Source: Pyrrhosoma nymphula (Eukaryota > Arthropoda > Insecta > Odonata > Coenagrionidae). Taken from it: DNA of 64,000 nucleotides. The stretch covers positions 21,362,596-21,426,595 of the forward strand of contig OY754330.1 of the NCBI GenBank assembly GCA_963573305.1. The letters run 5' to 3'. The position numbers and the translations under genes were made by a program. The notes beneath the pieces are model-generated. The model was not told where the DNA came from. It did not search any database and saw nothing but the letters and a program-made list of their open reading frames with translations. Positions 42,731 through 56,700 of the stretch are shown here, one piece after another; within the stretch, counting starts at the first letter, position 1, and each line of letters starts with the position of its first letter.

Positions 42731-45700
42731 CTCCTTTGTGTGCTGCTCATATTCGTTCAGGTTTCTCCCAAAAGAACAAAAATATAGTCTAAACATGTGT
42801 CCACCAACTATTACGCTTAATTTCACTGGGTTTTCTATTGAAATCTCATTCCTTTTGTCTTTAGATTCTTCATTTTCATCTCATTTCTGTAGTAAGGATC
42901 CTGGTGAGAGTCTTTCAACCACCACCTAAGCAGCCTAGCTAACCGACACACATCAGAAAACCTAATCACCTTTATAAAAATCCCTTCCTGTTGATATATA
43001 CGTGCAAGTGCGTAGAAAAATAAACTGGTGGATGTTTGATTGGAGTCTGGGAGCTGTTGCATGTAAATAAACATAGACAATCACACACATCGACACGTGA
43101 CGATTGCAGCGGCGTTTGAGTTATTCGTATTCACAATGGGGACGGCGTATTCACAATGGGAGTGGTGAGTGACATCGGAGTCACTCACCACTCTTCGTCC
43201 CCTGCCTCGCGACGGTTAAAAAACGTCGACGACGATGTGGTTAAAGAGTTAAACCTCGGAAAGGAGAGAAAGAGAGCGATGATAGCGAGCTAGAGGGGGA
43301 CGAGCCGAACGGATTTGCAAACGCGCGACAGGAGATGGAAACAGTGAATCGTAATTCCGTTGTCTTCCGTTTTTTTTCGCCCAGAAGCTACACGCTTTGC
43401 AAGGGATTCGCGTCATTAACGCGGCACGAAAGCTGTCCTTAATTGTCGATGCGATGACAACTCATTTGAAAGCCTAATCTAGGTTGAACATTTCATTCAA
43501 GCAAGAGCAATTTGTTGCGTCTTAATGGAGGTGGTGAAGCAACTGGTGCACGCATGCAGCAATGAATAGATAAATGGAAACTTCCAGACGTAAACATGAG
43601 CACTAAAACTATTCAGGCACAGTATTAATTTGTGCAAAAATTTATGTTTTAACATATTGCTAAGGATGAAAGTACTACTTTCCTCACCCTTAGTATCATA
43701 ATAAAATATTGGTAGGCCTCAGGACTAATAACTTTTATCCTTAGTCATACGTGCTTCAACAAGGCTTATAATATGTTTTTCCATACAAAGGTTTTACTCA
43801 TCCGCGGTAAAAATATCCTTAAATTATCTTCTAGGGCATTACAATTGAATAACTCTTTTTAAATATCAGTAAGCTGCATATTAATAGCTAGCAAATCTAC
43901 TGCGAGAGTTCTAAGCTTGCAAACAAGTACCCATTCGCCGATAATTCGAGAAAATTATCTCCTTCTAGTACACAACCACCACAATTCAACGAATAGCAAA
44001 TATTTAGGGTCTATTTCCTTGCTCTACGCACGATTTATCAGGACATAAATTCTATTATTTGTTTGCGAGTAAAGCAAGCGTAGCCCTCGTTTCCACGCAA
44101 ACATTTAGAACAAACACATTGCCGTAATCTATTTAGCAGGAGAACATCAAGAGATTATGAGCGCAAAAGGTACAAGAGCGCATATCCCTAAAATTCCACG
44201 CGAAACGGTTGGCTGGAAATCTTTAGCGGCGGGAAGCTGCACCGTTGCCGGCGAAACTTCGCCTAGTAGTCCGGCCAAATTAGGTCGCAGGATGGAGAAG
44301 GGGGAGGAAATTAATTAGGCTCCACGGAATACAAACTCGCGATTCCGCTCACGGAAGCATGCAGTGCACCAGTGATAATTCGTCGGGAAGCATCGAGACC
44401 GCGCCTTGCGTCGGGAGGAGAAGCGCCGGCTTAACGTGTTTCTGGGATATATTAATCACAAGAGCCAAACTCCGGAGACGTTCGCTCAGCCCGCGAAATT
44501 TCGGTCGACCCAGACAAACCGCCCTTTTGTGCCAAAACTTCTCTCCTTTACGCTCTCATTATCACGCATCCTTCAATCCGCACATGCAGCCCATTATTCA
44601 CACGAATAACGCTTGGTAACGTATCATGTTCACCTTGAACAGTATTCAGCCGAAAAAATTGAATACCGCCACGACTGCTGAACCAATCTATAAATAAAAG
44701 CATCAAAAGTTGTATTTGTTTAAAAAAAGAACCAGCATCGGGTCAGAATTCATGCAGTTTATGCTTCTTCTTACAGTTATCCTTTCTTCACTACTTAAAC
44801 TCAGTGACTCCGAAGGTATTTGCTATAGAAATACCCTTAGGGTGACCTTTTGATACCCTTACCCTTGGGCACATTAATACCTGATAAGGCGAGGTCTGAG
44901 CCATGATTCCATCTTTTAGCATGAAGATGCATTTTGCAAGGGTAATTAGCACCCGAATATTGCTGCACCAATGTCTACGCGTTGATGCTCCACTAAAAGC
45001 TAGCACTAGTGCCTTTATGACGTGAGAATGGCATTCGAATATACTTAATATTCTTCGAATATTTTCATTTCCTTTGCCAGTTGATTTTTATGATATATTG
45101 GGACATAAGTACCTGGGTCATCCCTGACAATTTCAACATAATTACTTCGTCCCAAATGATCACATAATTAGCAACAAAAGGTATTTAAATAATACCATGA
45201 AATAGTTATTCGGTCGCTTCCTGCCTTATTCTACATTGACAAAGGATTAGATAATTATAGTAAAAAATGAGACGCTAAGAATCAACACCATGAGAGGCAG
45301 TCACAATATGCGAAAATGAAAACATGCTTTATGGTCGATAAATAGGCCATGCTAGCATTCCAGCATTTCTACTTTCCTCTATATAATCGATTCAGTAACG
45401 GAATAATAACAAATTTTGAATGTCCACGGCTAAGTTGATGGGAGTTTGGAAACGCAAATTTTAAAAATCTCCATTTAAAATTAAGAAAATTCGTTTTTTA
45501 ATACGTTATGAATTATAATATTACCTAACTATTTTAGTCTCCATGGCAAGAGGTCTTTGGCTGGGTTGTTATATTAATTTCATATGGCAATGCGTGATAT
45601 TAAATGTATATCTGCTCTTGAGAAATCACTCGAAACGTATCTGCTTAGTTAAAATTGTCCAAAAGCTACACAGCAAAAAAAATTTACAAAATGCACCTGC

Positions 45701-47110
45701 TGACAATCCGCTTTGACTTAGCAGGACATAAATTGTATTTTTATTTTTTTCTCTACTTTCTTCATAATTGTCTCACTGGATTCTGAATATCATAATCTTT
45801 GTAATTTTCTCTTCCAATTTCAAATTTTAACCATCTAGATGAACAGATAGCTATAACCAAATTATACGATATGAGAGACTGTGCTATCAATACGATATTG
45901 CATATGATGATGTACTTTGTTTATTTTTTGTATCATAGATTTAAAAAATGATATTATGCAAGGTAATTTTTGCAAAAAGTTTTGTAAAATAAACATTTTC
46001 CTCTTTAAAAAATGCGATTAAGTACGGACGCATTACCCATAAGTGTAATCAATCGACTTATTATCGACAAAATGGGCTTCCGTCTGTCTACTTAACCAAA
46101 TTTGTCTACTTATACTATTCGAAATGATCGATGTTGCCATGATGCTGCCACCGAATCATCGATATAGTTCTAAGCCACCCACAAACTTCTCACGAGTGGA
46201 ACCCGCTTCCAAGTCGTTCTCCTCCCATGAAATCCCGGAGCGCATCTTTGGCCCCCTTCAACTCCTCCTTCATCCCGTGACATCCTAAGCGCTTGACGCC
46301 CATCTCACCCGCCCGTCCCCTCTCCGTTCCGCCGTCTACTCCCTCCCACCCACCCACCCCCACTACCATCATCATCATCCATAACCCGCGTCGTCAGCCT
46401 CTCTTCCGCCTCAACTTCCTCGCTCTCAAATCACTCGCTCCTTCCCCAAAGGTGAATCCCCCCCGTCTGACCTTCTAACATCTACTCACGCATTGGTTAT
46501 CCCTTTAGAAAAAATCCTTCTGTATCCAACCATCGTACGGGTAAACTGTAACGACACGTCAATTCCCGAACGCACACCCGCATATGCTTTCAATTGATAC
46601 GCTCATCCAGCGGGTATCTTAAACACATGCGTATTGTCTCCTCGATATTTTGCAAATAAATTGTCTAGGGCGGGGCCGGCGTTACCTTTTCAAGCACCTT
46701 GATCCACCTTTTCATCTGTCAAAATCAATTCAACGCACTGTATTTAATTTTGCAGGAGACTCAGCTGAAATAGTCGTCATAATATTTCGTATGTAAATGA
46801 TTTAGGTGTGCTTATATTTACCTAGATTCTCCTCAAAACTGGTTATTACACGTGACCTAAACTCAATCAAATAAAATAAGCAGGTCAGGAAACAACGCCA
46901 GCACTGATAATCGTAAAAAAAATCCTAATTTACACCGGAGTGGAGTATTTTAGGGAAATATTACAACGGATTTTAGGAAAATACTTTGAAGAAAATTTGT
47001 ATCAACGATAAATGTTTCCCTTATTCAGCGCCTTCAGTGATAGAGAATATTAACAAAAGATTCGTTTGCCCTTGGAATGGGATAGTTATCCTGCCAGAAC
47101 CCTCACTGGT
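42731..47110. other. AT-rich DNA with CpG-richer patches, no recognisable gene
   Basis: Apart from the direct repeats and hairpin at 43.1-43.2 kb, CpG-richer patches lie at about 43,200-43,460 and 44,180-44,560, and a pyrimidine-rich patch at about 46,200-46,480. No supported coding region. Confidence 0.4.
43126..43193. repeat. 15-bp direct repeats and a perfect 14-bp hairpin
   Basis: CGTATTCACAATGGG occurs at 43,126-43,140 and 43,146-43,160. Immediately after, GAGTGGTGAGTGAC (43,160-43,173) pairs perfectly with GTCACTCACCACTC (43,180-43,193) around the loop ATCGGA. The next 80 bases are CpG-rich. Confidence 0.75.
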
Positions 47111-47150
47111 CTATGTGGCTATCTATGTGGTTACCTATGTGATTATATGC
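47111..47150. repeat. 12-bp imperfect tandem repeat, three units
   Basis: CTATGTGG is repeated with TATC/TTAC spacers (CTATGTGGCTAT, CTATGTGGTTAC, CTATGTGATTAT). Minor minisatellite. Confidence 0.7.
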
Positions 47151-47259
47151 CCGGGAGTACATGGATAGTTTTCCAACTATGGACATCAAAACTTTGAGAC
47201 GTGCATCCATCGCCTGAAAGCCCCTGCGATTCGCGTCCTCCTGCCTACCACCAAGCCCT

Positions 47260-47480
47260 GTAAATTGCAGCCCGTCAGCCACGGTGGCGGCGCGGGCGGC
47301 AATGCGACCCAAGGGAGGACGCTAAGAACCCTGCGGGGAGCGGCTCCCCGCACGCGGTGCAGCACTTTCGAGGAGCGACTCCGGCCTTCCCTCCCGCGCG
47401 AGGAAGGAAAAGGGACGTCGACAAACATTAAACGCGACCACAAAGGAGCGAACGTCCCTCGCCATTACCAAAACACTCTC
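47260..47480. other. CpG-rich block
   Basis: A sharply GC-rich island (GGTGGCGGCGCGGGCGGCAA, GGGAGCGGCTCCCCGCACGC) in AT-rich DNA. It contains the palindrome GGGGAGCGGCTCCCC. No exon is supported; it may be an unmethylated island. Confidence 0.4.
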
Positions 47481-48661
47481 GCCCACCTTTAATCACTTGT
47501 AACCATCTCTCGCCCGCTTGCTCCTCCACAGTAGCTCGGAACTCCGACGTCCATCAACGCCCTAAACACCGTTCCTTTCTCTAATTTTCCTTATCCAACA
47601 TACCCCGGCCATCTCACTAACATGTCCATTTCCCTCTCTCTCTCTCTCTACCCTCTCGGCCCCTTTACACAACGGCATGCGAATTTTACGCTTATGGAGC
47701 CACTTCTCACTTAACATATTCTCTCGCATTAGTTGGCACACCCAATTACGTCTCCAAAACATTATTAATTAAATAGTGAGTAGAATGGCGGCTTTGATGC
47801 AGATTTAGAATGAATAAAAATGCAGAATGCAATCAGAAATTCAGAAAATAGAGTGAACGGAGGAAGACAATGGCTATATATATAATCGTCTCCGTCACAA
47901 GTCCTGACTTCGCCATACTACTGATGTTTGAAGAAAGGAAACCTACCCTCTCCATGTACTCAAGAATGATATCACTTAGTCTTTTGTTAGTAGGCACTTC
48001 TACAGAGATCTTTGATACCGAATTTTGTAGAAAAAGCTTAACACTTAACATACGAGTATATACCAATTAAAATTATGACAGCGAAATAGTTCGCACTAAT
48101 CAAAGCGGCAACTTGATAGTAAAAATGTAGGATAGCGCGAGAATATTGTACCATACGGCTACGTAATATAATTTTCCTAAACTTCTGGAGGTAAAACCTC
48201 TCAATAGACAGCCACAAAAGCTCACTCTTCAAGATAATGCGATTTGGGGGCAAAGTTTTACGGAACCAACAAGCACTCCAAGTGCAGAAGTGGATTACCA
48301 ACTCTGGCATGCCACCACGCTGATAGCTGGGCTAATTAAGCTCCCACGATTGCCTCCACGTAAGTCAAACTTTACTAATACTAAATACATAGAAGAACAT
48401 AGATGGATCAAGATTTATGAGCAAAGTTAATATAATACCTAAAACTTCAAAAAAAATAAATGAAATTATCAATGAAGACGTAAAAATAGCTGGCATGGTT
48501 AGTCAAGCGCAGGAGTAAAACATTCATATAATGAAATTCTATTGTTAATTCATGATTCAAGTAAAACAGACGTAACTTTCAAAATGAGAGTAAAAAGAAT
48601 ATTACGGAGGTTACTTCCATATCATTCACCTATATACATTTCTTTGTTTCCAATAAAATAT

Positions 48662-48839
48662 TTGGCAAGAGCCAGGCTACCGACTCGCCGTTCCCTTGCT
48701 AAATCACATTGTGATCCCTGAAGACACCTTCTTCGACTCAAAATTTTAACCGTGAACTGGAGTCACAGCTTTGATCTTCTCATTGAGAATTTCAATTCCT
48801 GCGTCGGAATGAATGATGAGTTGGCAAGAGCCAGCCTAC
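48662..48839. repeat. Spaced 19-bp direct repeats
   Basis: TTGGCAAGAGCCAGGCTAC at 48,662-48,680 and TTGGCAAGAGCCAGCCTAC at 48,821-48,839, one mismatch, 159 bp apart. Meaning unknown. Confidence 0.65.
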
Positions 48840-49044
48840 TGTCCTCGAGTTATCACCTACTGTCGTGCGTAATTCCACCACTCATTTTACTCATGTTTTG
48901 AGATATGTCTGTGAAGGACGGAAGAGAGCAAGCTCTTGAGTGGAGAAGAAAACAAATGAGAATGCATTGAACATAGTTCATATTGCACGTATTGCTCATC
49001 CATGGTGTCTTCTTGTCAGTGTCAATAACGATCTTCATAATTTG

Positions 49045-49100
49045 GTATTCTACCAGCTTATTGGTAGGATTTTGGCCAGTCCTTACCTCAAATTCCCCAT
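49045..49100 (+). repeat. Second copy of the 'TATTCTACCAGCT' repeat
   Basis: GTATTCTACCAGCTTATTGG followed by a TTTTGGCCAGTCC segment matches, in reverse orientation, the insert at 20,589-20,754. The SINE head starts 40 bases downstream, so the two may belong to one composite. Confidence 0.5.
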
Positions 49101-49140
49101 TTCAAAGGGTCACAGTATAATCATTAAGTATTCAATTCCG

Positions 49141-49370
49141 ACCCCGGTAGTGGCGGGGTAAAGCCCTCGCCTGCTAATCTGAGGGTAGTGGGTTCGAATC
49201 TCACTGGGGTCGGTTTTCACATGCCCAGGGCATGAGTGTTTCAGTTAAGTTTCAGCCCCTGAGAAACCTGACCACAGGCAAATACCTTATCGGGATCGCA
49301 GCGGCGTACGGATCATCAGAATCGCCCGAGAGAGTTAAGCAATTATAACTTCAAAAAGTTTTAACTTTTA
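49141..49370 (+). mobile_element. tRNA-derived SINE, copy 1 (tRNA-Ser-like head)
   Basis: The head carries an A-box region (TAGTGGCGGGGTAAAGCC) and a clear B box (GGTTCGAATCTC) at 49,191-49,202 with the right spacing. A CTGCTAA loop would give a GCT (Ser) anticodon. There is no matching acceptor stem, so it is not a working tRNA gene. The next sequence, GGTTTTCACATGCCCAGGGC, is shared in form with copy 2. The 3' end near 49,370 is a guess. Confidence 0.65.
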
Positions 49371-52300
49371 ACATTTACTTGGTATGAAACCTGTACTGTG
49401 ATAACACCCCTCAGAGTATTCACCACCAACTTTCCACAACTTCAACCTTTTTTTACTTCACTACACATTCGTCTGCGTTCACGTTCCTCCCTCCTCATCT
49501 TCCCCACCCGCTTCGCCTATCTCATCCGACGCATTCAATCCATTCCCTTTCCCCAATCACGGGAACGGGGACTAATCTCACCAATATTGCTCCCAAGAGG
49601 GACTGATGGGCGGGTCCACGCTGGGATGTGCGCGAATAAATATATGAACGCCATGATGCGCGCGTACGTCCGGGACGGCCGCCCTATTAGAAAGCAATTC
49701 GGTCCTCTCGGAATCAATTCTTTTGTCCCGTCCACCGCCGTCCTCGCGTACATGCTCGAGGGCCTCTGTTAAAAGCGCATGCGGTCATCCTTGGGACTTT
49801 TAGAGGGTGAAGCTACAGGGAATGGGGGTTGATATATGGAAGTCCCCGCTGCACTGATATGGTTGGGGGGCGGGGTGGGCTCTTTCCTCCATACTTGCAA
49901 GCGATATATGTCCCTGGGGAAGGGAAAGCATAAATAAGAGGAGGGGGAGGATACCCTACGCTAGGGGAAGGCGGGGCCGCAAAAGAAGAGGGGAACTGGG
50001 TAAACAAAAGGGTAACAAAGGGTTGGAATGGTGTCTTGGATTCCCTGCACCCTGGATGTGGAACGATGGAAACTCCATAGTGGCGGATGAGTCATGCATT
50101 GAGCACATAAATATTTGTTGCCCAACTTCGGTTTTGACATGAAAGTGCGCTGCAGAATGTGGCATGTCCTCTACTTGGGATGCATTGCCTTATGGATGGG
50201 GTGACACTTTGGGGCCTAGGACAGAGAAAAGCGTTCTTCCCATCAGATAGACAGGTTCTCTCACGGTTGTCTTCACGCTAGAGGACTACGTCAGCGGGTA
50301 CTTTTCAATCGGCGGGCCATTACATTGCTTATTTTTTTGCGGAGAGCAGGGAAATGCAAGGTGTTCCCATTGCTTCATAACCTCGATCTTTCTGCATAGT
50401 GAAATTGGACGCTTCTCTTTTTCAAATTGATTCCACTAAGCACTAACTGCCCTAGATGAGATAAAGCACAGCCATTTGAAATAAATCTACCCAAATTTTG
50501 TGTGTAAAAACCTCTATTGCCACAGTGAATTAATTGAGTAAATATTTAAATTGATTTATCTTCTTCAATAGAAGATAAAATATATATATTTGAACTTATG
50601 CCACCTATATGCCTCTAATTTATTCCAAATAATTTATTGCATACTAACCCATTAAGTGGGGAGGGCGGATATATCCCCTGATCGAAGTCACTTGCGAAAC
50701 GAAGAGTGAGGATATATCCGCCGTGTAGTCCTTTTATAAGTCCCACCGTAGAAGAGTTAGCAAAAATTTAATTCCTCTTTTAAGGGGTTAAACTTCCCTC
50801 TGCAGATCTCACACATAAATTTACCTCGATAATGTCAGCACTTCTGGTAATTCTCATTTCATTGTGCAGCTACGGTGGAAAAAATATCACCTTAATTTGG
50901 AAAAGCGAAGTGGGGCAAACGGTTGAAATATACTGACTACGGTAGCCAGGTATGTAATGTGCCAGCCTGGCGACCATATCGAGGTTGGTTCTATTCCCAT
51001 ATCGAGGGAAATGGTTGTGATCGTCTCGATGTTCTTCTTAGGTCAATCTTAAGTTAGAGTGTATATTACAGTATATAATGGTGGTAGCTGAAACAACTAC
51101 TAATATTAAAGATTTAAAAAGTACTTTATTGACACTGACATTCATGAGTAAATGTGACGAGCGAGAGGGAAAAAAGAAACTAAACCATTTAAGGGAAAGG
51201 AAATATGTGATTTAAAACAACTAGCAGAAAAAAGGTGTGGCCGTTGTGGGACGGCCGACGTGAGTGGAACACTGAGTATGGATATGACTGGCAGTGGGAA
51301 TTACACATTATTATATATAAAAGAGCATAAATTATTAAATTAAAATTTCTCAGAATATGAATATGAAATTAATATCATTACTTCATGAAATAAACACAGA
51401 CTTAAAATATTAATATGAATATACATTATATACCTCTAGTGATAGTATTGTGAATGAATTCGAAGCGCTTATACGTACATACGTTACCACGTAACGACTC
51501 AACGGTTGAATAACCGTCCAAGAGTCGGGTGTGGCGTGACGCTAGCCTTTCGTGAGATTAGCCCCACCCTTAAGGAGTGTTCGACTTCAAAAATGGGCAA
51601 AGGAAGAGTGAAAGGTGTGAAGAGGGAAAGGAAAACTGCTATGCAGGGAAAAATAGAGAGGAAATAGTGATGGAGGGAGAGAGAAAGTTTGGGTGAGGGA
51701 AGGGTGAGAGCAAAGCAGAGGAGGAGATGAGGACGATTGGAGGCGCGCCTGGAGAATTGACAGGTGGCGAAGAGAGGAGAGGAGGAGGGTGAGGGAGAGG
51801 GCAAGAGAGTGAGAGACGTAGTCAGGGGAAGAGAAAGAAAGAAAGAATGTGTCGAGGAAGCAGGATGTACGGGGGCCTCCTGCCCTCTCACGTGTGTCGG
51901 GGGAGGAGGTTGGGAGAAATTCCCGAGAGTGGGCGGGCGAGCAGCAAAAAATAAAAAGGGCAGAAAGGGAGAGGGGGTGAGGGAGGTCACGGGTTGACCC
52001 TGACGAGGTCGAGACTGGACTCGGAGATTCGATTGGACAGGAACGGGAGATGGGAATCAAGAATGGGATGGGGTGGAGAGATTGGGGTAGTTGGGGTAGT
52101 TGTAGCGGGCGGGGGAAGGGGGAGGAGGCATTGGAGAGCACGGGAGGACACGGGAACCAATCCGTGTGCGTCACTTTCACCCCACACAACGTGTTGCGAA
52201 GAGAAAAAATAAAGAGAGAGATAGAGGAACAGGGAATTTGGATTTTTTCTACAATGTGTGTATATCGGGGATCGCAGGAACGCTGGCAGAAGGGTGAGGA

Positions 52301-53580
52301 AATGGGATTGAGAAGTATGAGTGGGTGGAAAGGTATTGAATTGGGTGGGGAATAAAAGGAGCCAACAGAATCCAAACTATTCAGGAGGGAGAAAAAAAAC
52401 AAATAGCGTCGGAGACGATGTTTCGTGCCTGGATAAACAAATCTCCCAATTTCGTAATTTTCCGATTCTAACGATAAAAGGGGGAAAACGATAAAAGTGT
52501 GTGGCGTAACGAAAGAAATAATCTCCTATCACGATCTCTCGTTTTCACATCTCTCCTGTTACCGTCACACAGCAGGGTATGATATCAACGATGATAAGCG
52601 CTAAATTAAGTGAAAGTACGTAATATCCAGGAAGAAAAATGGCATGCTCAATACTACTTCGAAGAAATAGACAAATAACTTTGAAGATTCTATTTAAGAT
52701 CATGGAAATTTAAATGGATCTCTTGATTTTTTTAGAAAGGCGGAGACTGAGCGTGACTTGAATTGGAATGAATAATCCTTTCGTTGAAGGGAACGTATCG
52801 AAATGAAATCACTGCCCGCAAATAGTTATTGTAATTTTTTCACGGATTATTTGAATCAATTGTAATAAAATAAGTCAGGTAGAGGTAAAGCTAATGAGAA
52901 ATCTTGAAAAATGGCTATTCATCAGATTTCATCTGCAATACCGCTCTCTATTTTTACGCCCTCTTGAGGCTTGAGAAAGGACCTCACAGAACACTCGATC
53001 TCAAATCTGATAACATTGGCGAATCCTCTGTAAAAAGGTGGTGGCCAGTTCCTTTCCACGTGTTTCCCACTCTACAAAGATCTTTGGCTACCAGATAATC
53101 CACAACACTTAAATGTAGAGGGATTTATGTCGTAAAATACTATCTGCATTGGAATCAATAGCTCCGACCTCAGCGGCCAAGGATTTCATCCACTGTAAAG
53201 CTGAATATCACGAATGAATGGATGAAGAAATATTTCCACGAACACAGCTGAACATTGTAATGGCTATTGAAGTAAATTTCGGCTCTTAGAATGAGAAATG
53301 CAATTCAGGTCATAATTCTCCTTTTTTGAGAGTGATTGTATGTAATTCATTATTCAGGAATAAGGGGAAACTTAGTTATTTTGCTCAATTTAATTTTTTT
53401 ATTTATAATAGTCAGTAATTTTATCCAGCTACGCATTAAAAATTTTTTTAATGGAATTCGGCACATTTATTTAAATTCTTTTATGTAGCCCTTATACGCT
53501 GTGGCCTTCACCAAAACGTTGTTATTTAAAAATTCTACCAGAATAATAGATACCAAGGTTGTACCTTTTTACCATTTTTA
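49371..53580. other. No recognisable gene; pyrimidine/purine-asymmetric tract at about 51,590-52,200
   Basis: The tract is purine-rich on the + strand and gives 160-270-codon Ser/Pro/Leu-rich frames on the other strand that I regard as composition artefacts. A CpG-richer patch lies at 49,590-49,760. Confidence 0.45.
50664..50722. repeat. Hairpin with 13-bp perfect stem
   Basis: GGCGGATATATCC and GGATATATCCGCC are perfect inverted repeats separated by 33 nt. It is flanked by CCATTAAGTGGGG on the left and TTTAAGGGGTTAAACTT on the right. Possibly a short non-autonomous element. Confidence 0.65.
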
Positions 53581-53591
53581 CTGTACAGTTG

Positions 53592-53770
53592 CCAAGGTAG
53601 TGGCGGCGGGGTAACGTCCTCGCCTTAAAACCTGAAGGTCGTGGGTTCGAGTCCCGCCTGGGGAGGGTTTTCGCCTCCCAGAGCATCGTCGCTTATGATC
53701 GTCCGTTGATAATTGTTAATACCCCGAAATAAAGGCTATATAACAGCTGTTTTTGATGATTGCTGTTAAA
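53592..53770 (+). mobile_element. tRNA-derived SINE, copy 2
   Basis: A-box region AGTGGCGGCGGGGTAACG and B box GGTTCGAGTCCCGCC (53,644-53,658), then GGAGGGTTTTCGCCTCCCAG, parallel to copy 1 (49,141). The anticodon loop differs (CTTAAAA). It ends around an AT-rich tail near 53,770. The cruder head and differing loop suggest an older copy or subfamily. Confidence 0.65.
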
Positions 53771-56700
53771 TAAAATTTTGTTATTTATTTAAAAACATCG
53801 TATGTAAAAAACGCCAGTTAAAATTATTGTAGCAGAAACCAAACCCGACTTACAGAAATCATAATTTGACCGTTGTATTCATCTCCCAGTCAATTAGAAC
53901 ATTAAAAAAAATAGTTCACGCCCCCTTATGCTAGTAGTTTTTTTCGATTTTCCGAAGAGGTGAGCACTCATCGAGTTCACACAGTTCGGTTTCTCGGGGA
54001 AACGAAAATGGATGAGAAAAATCTTTCGATCGAAAACAAGACTTTTCAACATCGCAGATTTGCCTTCACGGGAGGACGACTTCTGGAATAGCTTCATCAC
54101 TTCTCCGCGGCTAAGTCAGAATGCAAATATTTCACCCTCAGGCGAATCACAAAAAAAATACTTCGACGAATCTAGAAAAGCGAAGTCACCAAAAAGTGAA
54201 AAAAAAATGCTTAGGCTTCCGTAGCAATCTGTTTCACTCCCGACTGTAAGTGTACCCCGCACTCTTCCCCTCCACTTCATCCACTTTAAGCGAGCTCGAA
54301 TCAAAGCACGCTCGAGGCCGTCGACGGCTAATTGAACGTAAACATGTGAAGGAAGCGACTCTTCCGTCCCATGGATTTCGTCGCGGCTAGGACAATATGA
54401 AATAGGATTTTCCTGTCGCGAAAGCGCGATTGAGCTGTGGACGGCTTAGCGGGGGGGCGGGGGGGGGGGAGGCTGATGTGTGGAGGGGCAGAAAAGGGGT
54501 TGGAGAGGATGCTGGTTGAGGTGGGAGAGCTAGAGTCGCCGTCTCGTCACACATCCGATAGTGGAGAGTAAACGGGAGGAAGGATGAGAGGGGAGAGATA
54601 AAGGGAAACCACTTTAGAGGGAATGAATGGAAAAAGCCACTTCAAAGGGAATTTTAATCTCAATGACGTCGTCGCGTACACCGGAGAGGGAAAGGAAAAT
54701 GAGGAGAGTGCAAGGGGAGCGAATGAAGAAAGGAATCACCAGCGTAAGAGTAAAGTGTGAAGGCAAGGAACGAGGGCACAGAGTGGAGGAGATAACCAGG
54801 TGGTTAATCGGCAGATAATTGGCAAGCAGCCTTAAGAGCGTTCCTTAAATTGTGTGTGCTCCACGGTAGAGATTTTGTAAATAACCATCCTGAGGAAGAA
54901 AACGCAAAATATACATAAATAAAATACGTTCCAGGGAAAGATTAAATACCTACCTACATTTTCACTTTTTATCTACACTTCAGCTTTTGAATTGATATTC
55001 GAAAGCTAACCCAAAATTTTATATCAACATTCACACACCTTCCTTTCCTTAAAATCTCAATGGGGTAAGAGAGCCGGTTGATTTCTAAATCCCCCAATAG
55101 CAAAAATGGTTTAATGACTATCTGATCATTGAAATGAAGTTGCAATGGCAATTAATTCATCGATATGACAGAAAACCTTCCCGTCACTATCAATTAATCT
55201 TAGTAGAGAAAGAGAAATTATATATCTAGAAAAAAATATAAAGGAAGGAAAAAATAAAATACTGCTTACTACGATAAAATGCATGTGAGTACTTGCACAA
55301 AGCAGTCATTCAAGGAGAAAAGGACGACAACTTTTCAGGAAGACACGGTGTGATGAGTCGAAACGAGGGAATTGACGTGAACCGTGCAGCAAACGGAATA
55401 TTTTTCTCCCCTCCTCTTGATGTCGAGATGACGGTGAGTATGAACGGGGTGGGGAAAGGGGCGATTGTGGGTGGGGGGGAGGGGAGTGGGAGAGGCGTGG
55501 AGTACGAGACACTCTCTCATCGAAATAGGACGCTCAACAATGCTTTATGGGAGCAGGGACAAACCCCTTCACCCGACTACCACCTCCTCTCTCTCTCTCG
55601 CCCACTTTCTCTCACTGGACCGTCTAGCGGGGGCTTCGAGCCTGGCGATGAAGTCTTCACACTAAGGCAATAGCGTCCAAAGGGATATCCTCGCCGGCCG
55701 TCTTTGGCAGGCCGCAGACTGCGGTCTCCCAACCGCCTCGCCCGACCCCCTCTCCACCTCTAGAAATTCTGAACACTCCCACTCACAGACGCCAATCCGC
55801 ACCGCACCAACACCCGGTCGCAGCAGCTGTATCCGCGGCGTGTTGAGGCGGAAAATCACGTGCAATGATGGTCTGCTGGATACACAACTGTCCGCTTTTG
55901 GATGGATCCAACGCCTCTAACATTAGTGCAAGAGGTGCCAAATGCGATATGCGTACTCCAAGGGAGGAGTATTAATGGAAGCGATTTGATTTTGCCTTTG
56001 ATGCGTATTACACAATCTTAATGGAGGGTTTTACAAGTCCTGGTACTTCACATTTCGAAAGCGTGGTCCACTATGATTGAAGGCGCTTTATGGATGGATT
56101 GGGATGTGGGTTGGACAATAAATGAATGTCGAAGGAAGAGGAAGAAATCCCAAAGAAAATAATGAGGACTATTTACAATTTAGAGTTGGAGGAGAAGTTA
56201 AAATTGAGGAAAACCTCCAGTAAAAGCTGTTGAGTATCAGAATGTAAGGGGGAGAAAGAAGATTGACGACTGAAATCGAATATTTTAACCTGAAATCGAT
56301 TACGACAAACTCCTAGTGAAATAAATAGTTCGCGACTTAATAGAGATTGTATTGCCTAAAATTGCTTATTTCTAATGATTTTCAAAACAAAATGAGTTAC
56401 TAGAGATAAAATAATTTTTATGCGGGATGCGAAATTGGAATTTTCATACATATCTATAAAATAATCTGCTACGACTACATTTTTATTTAGAGGAAAAGGA
56501 AAAAAGGTAAGGAGTTATAGTATGCGAAGTTCATACGGTAATATGGGTTTTAACGGCCCATAATTATGATACATTTAAGGATATAGCTCAATACAGTTTG
56601 ACGTGCCTGGAAGCAACGAAAGTACGAAATCTAAAGGCTATTTTTTCGTTTAAAAAATACTCTACTGTAGGTTTGGTCATGATAAGATGTACATTTGTAT

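Noticed and set aside
47562..47762. 66-codon - strand frame (MFWRRNWVCQLMREN...) as an RT C-terminus
   Set aside because: Only a faint W..RR resemblance to RTE-like C-termini; the following residues do not continue the pattern.
49141..49215. Functional tRNA-Ser gene
   Set aside because: A and B boxes are present, but the acceptor and D stems do not pair; fits a SINE head better.
51587..52402. 271-codon open frame on the - strand
   Set aside because: Same composition artefact; consists of Ser/Pro/Leu/Phe runs without motifs.
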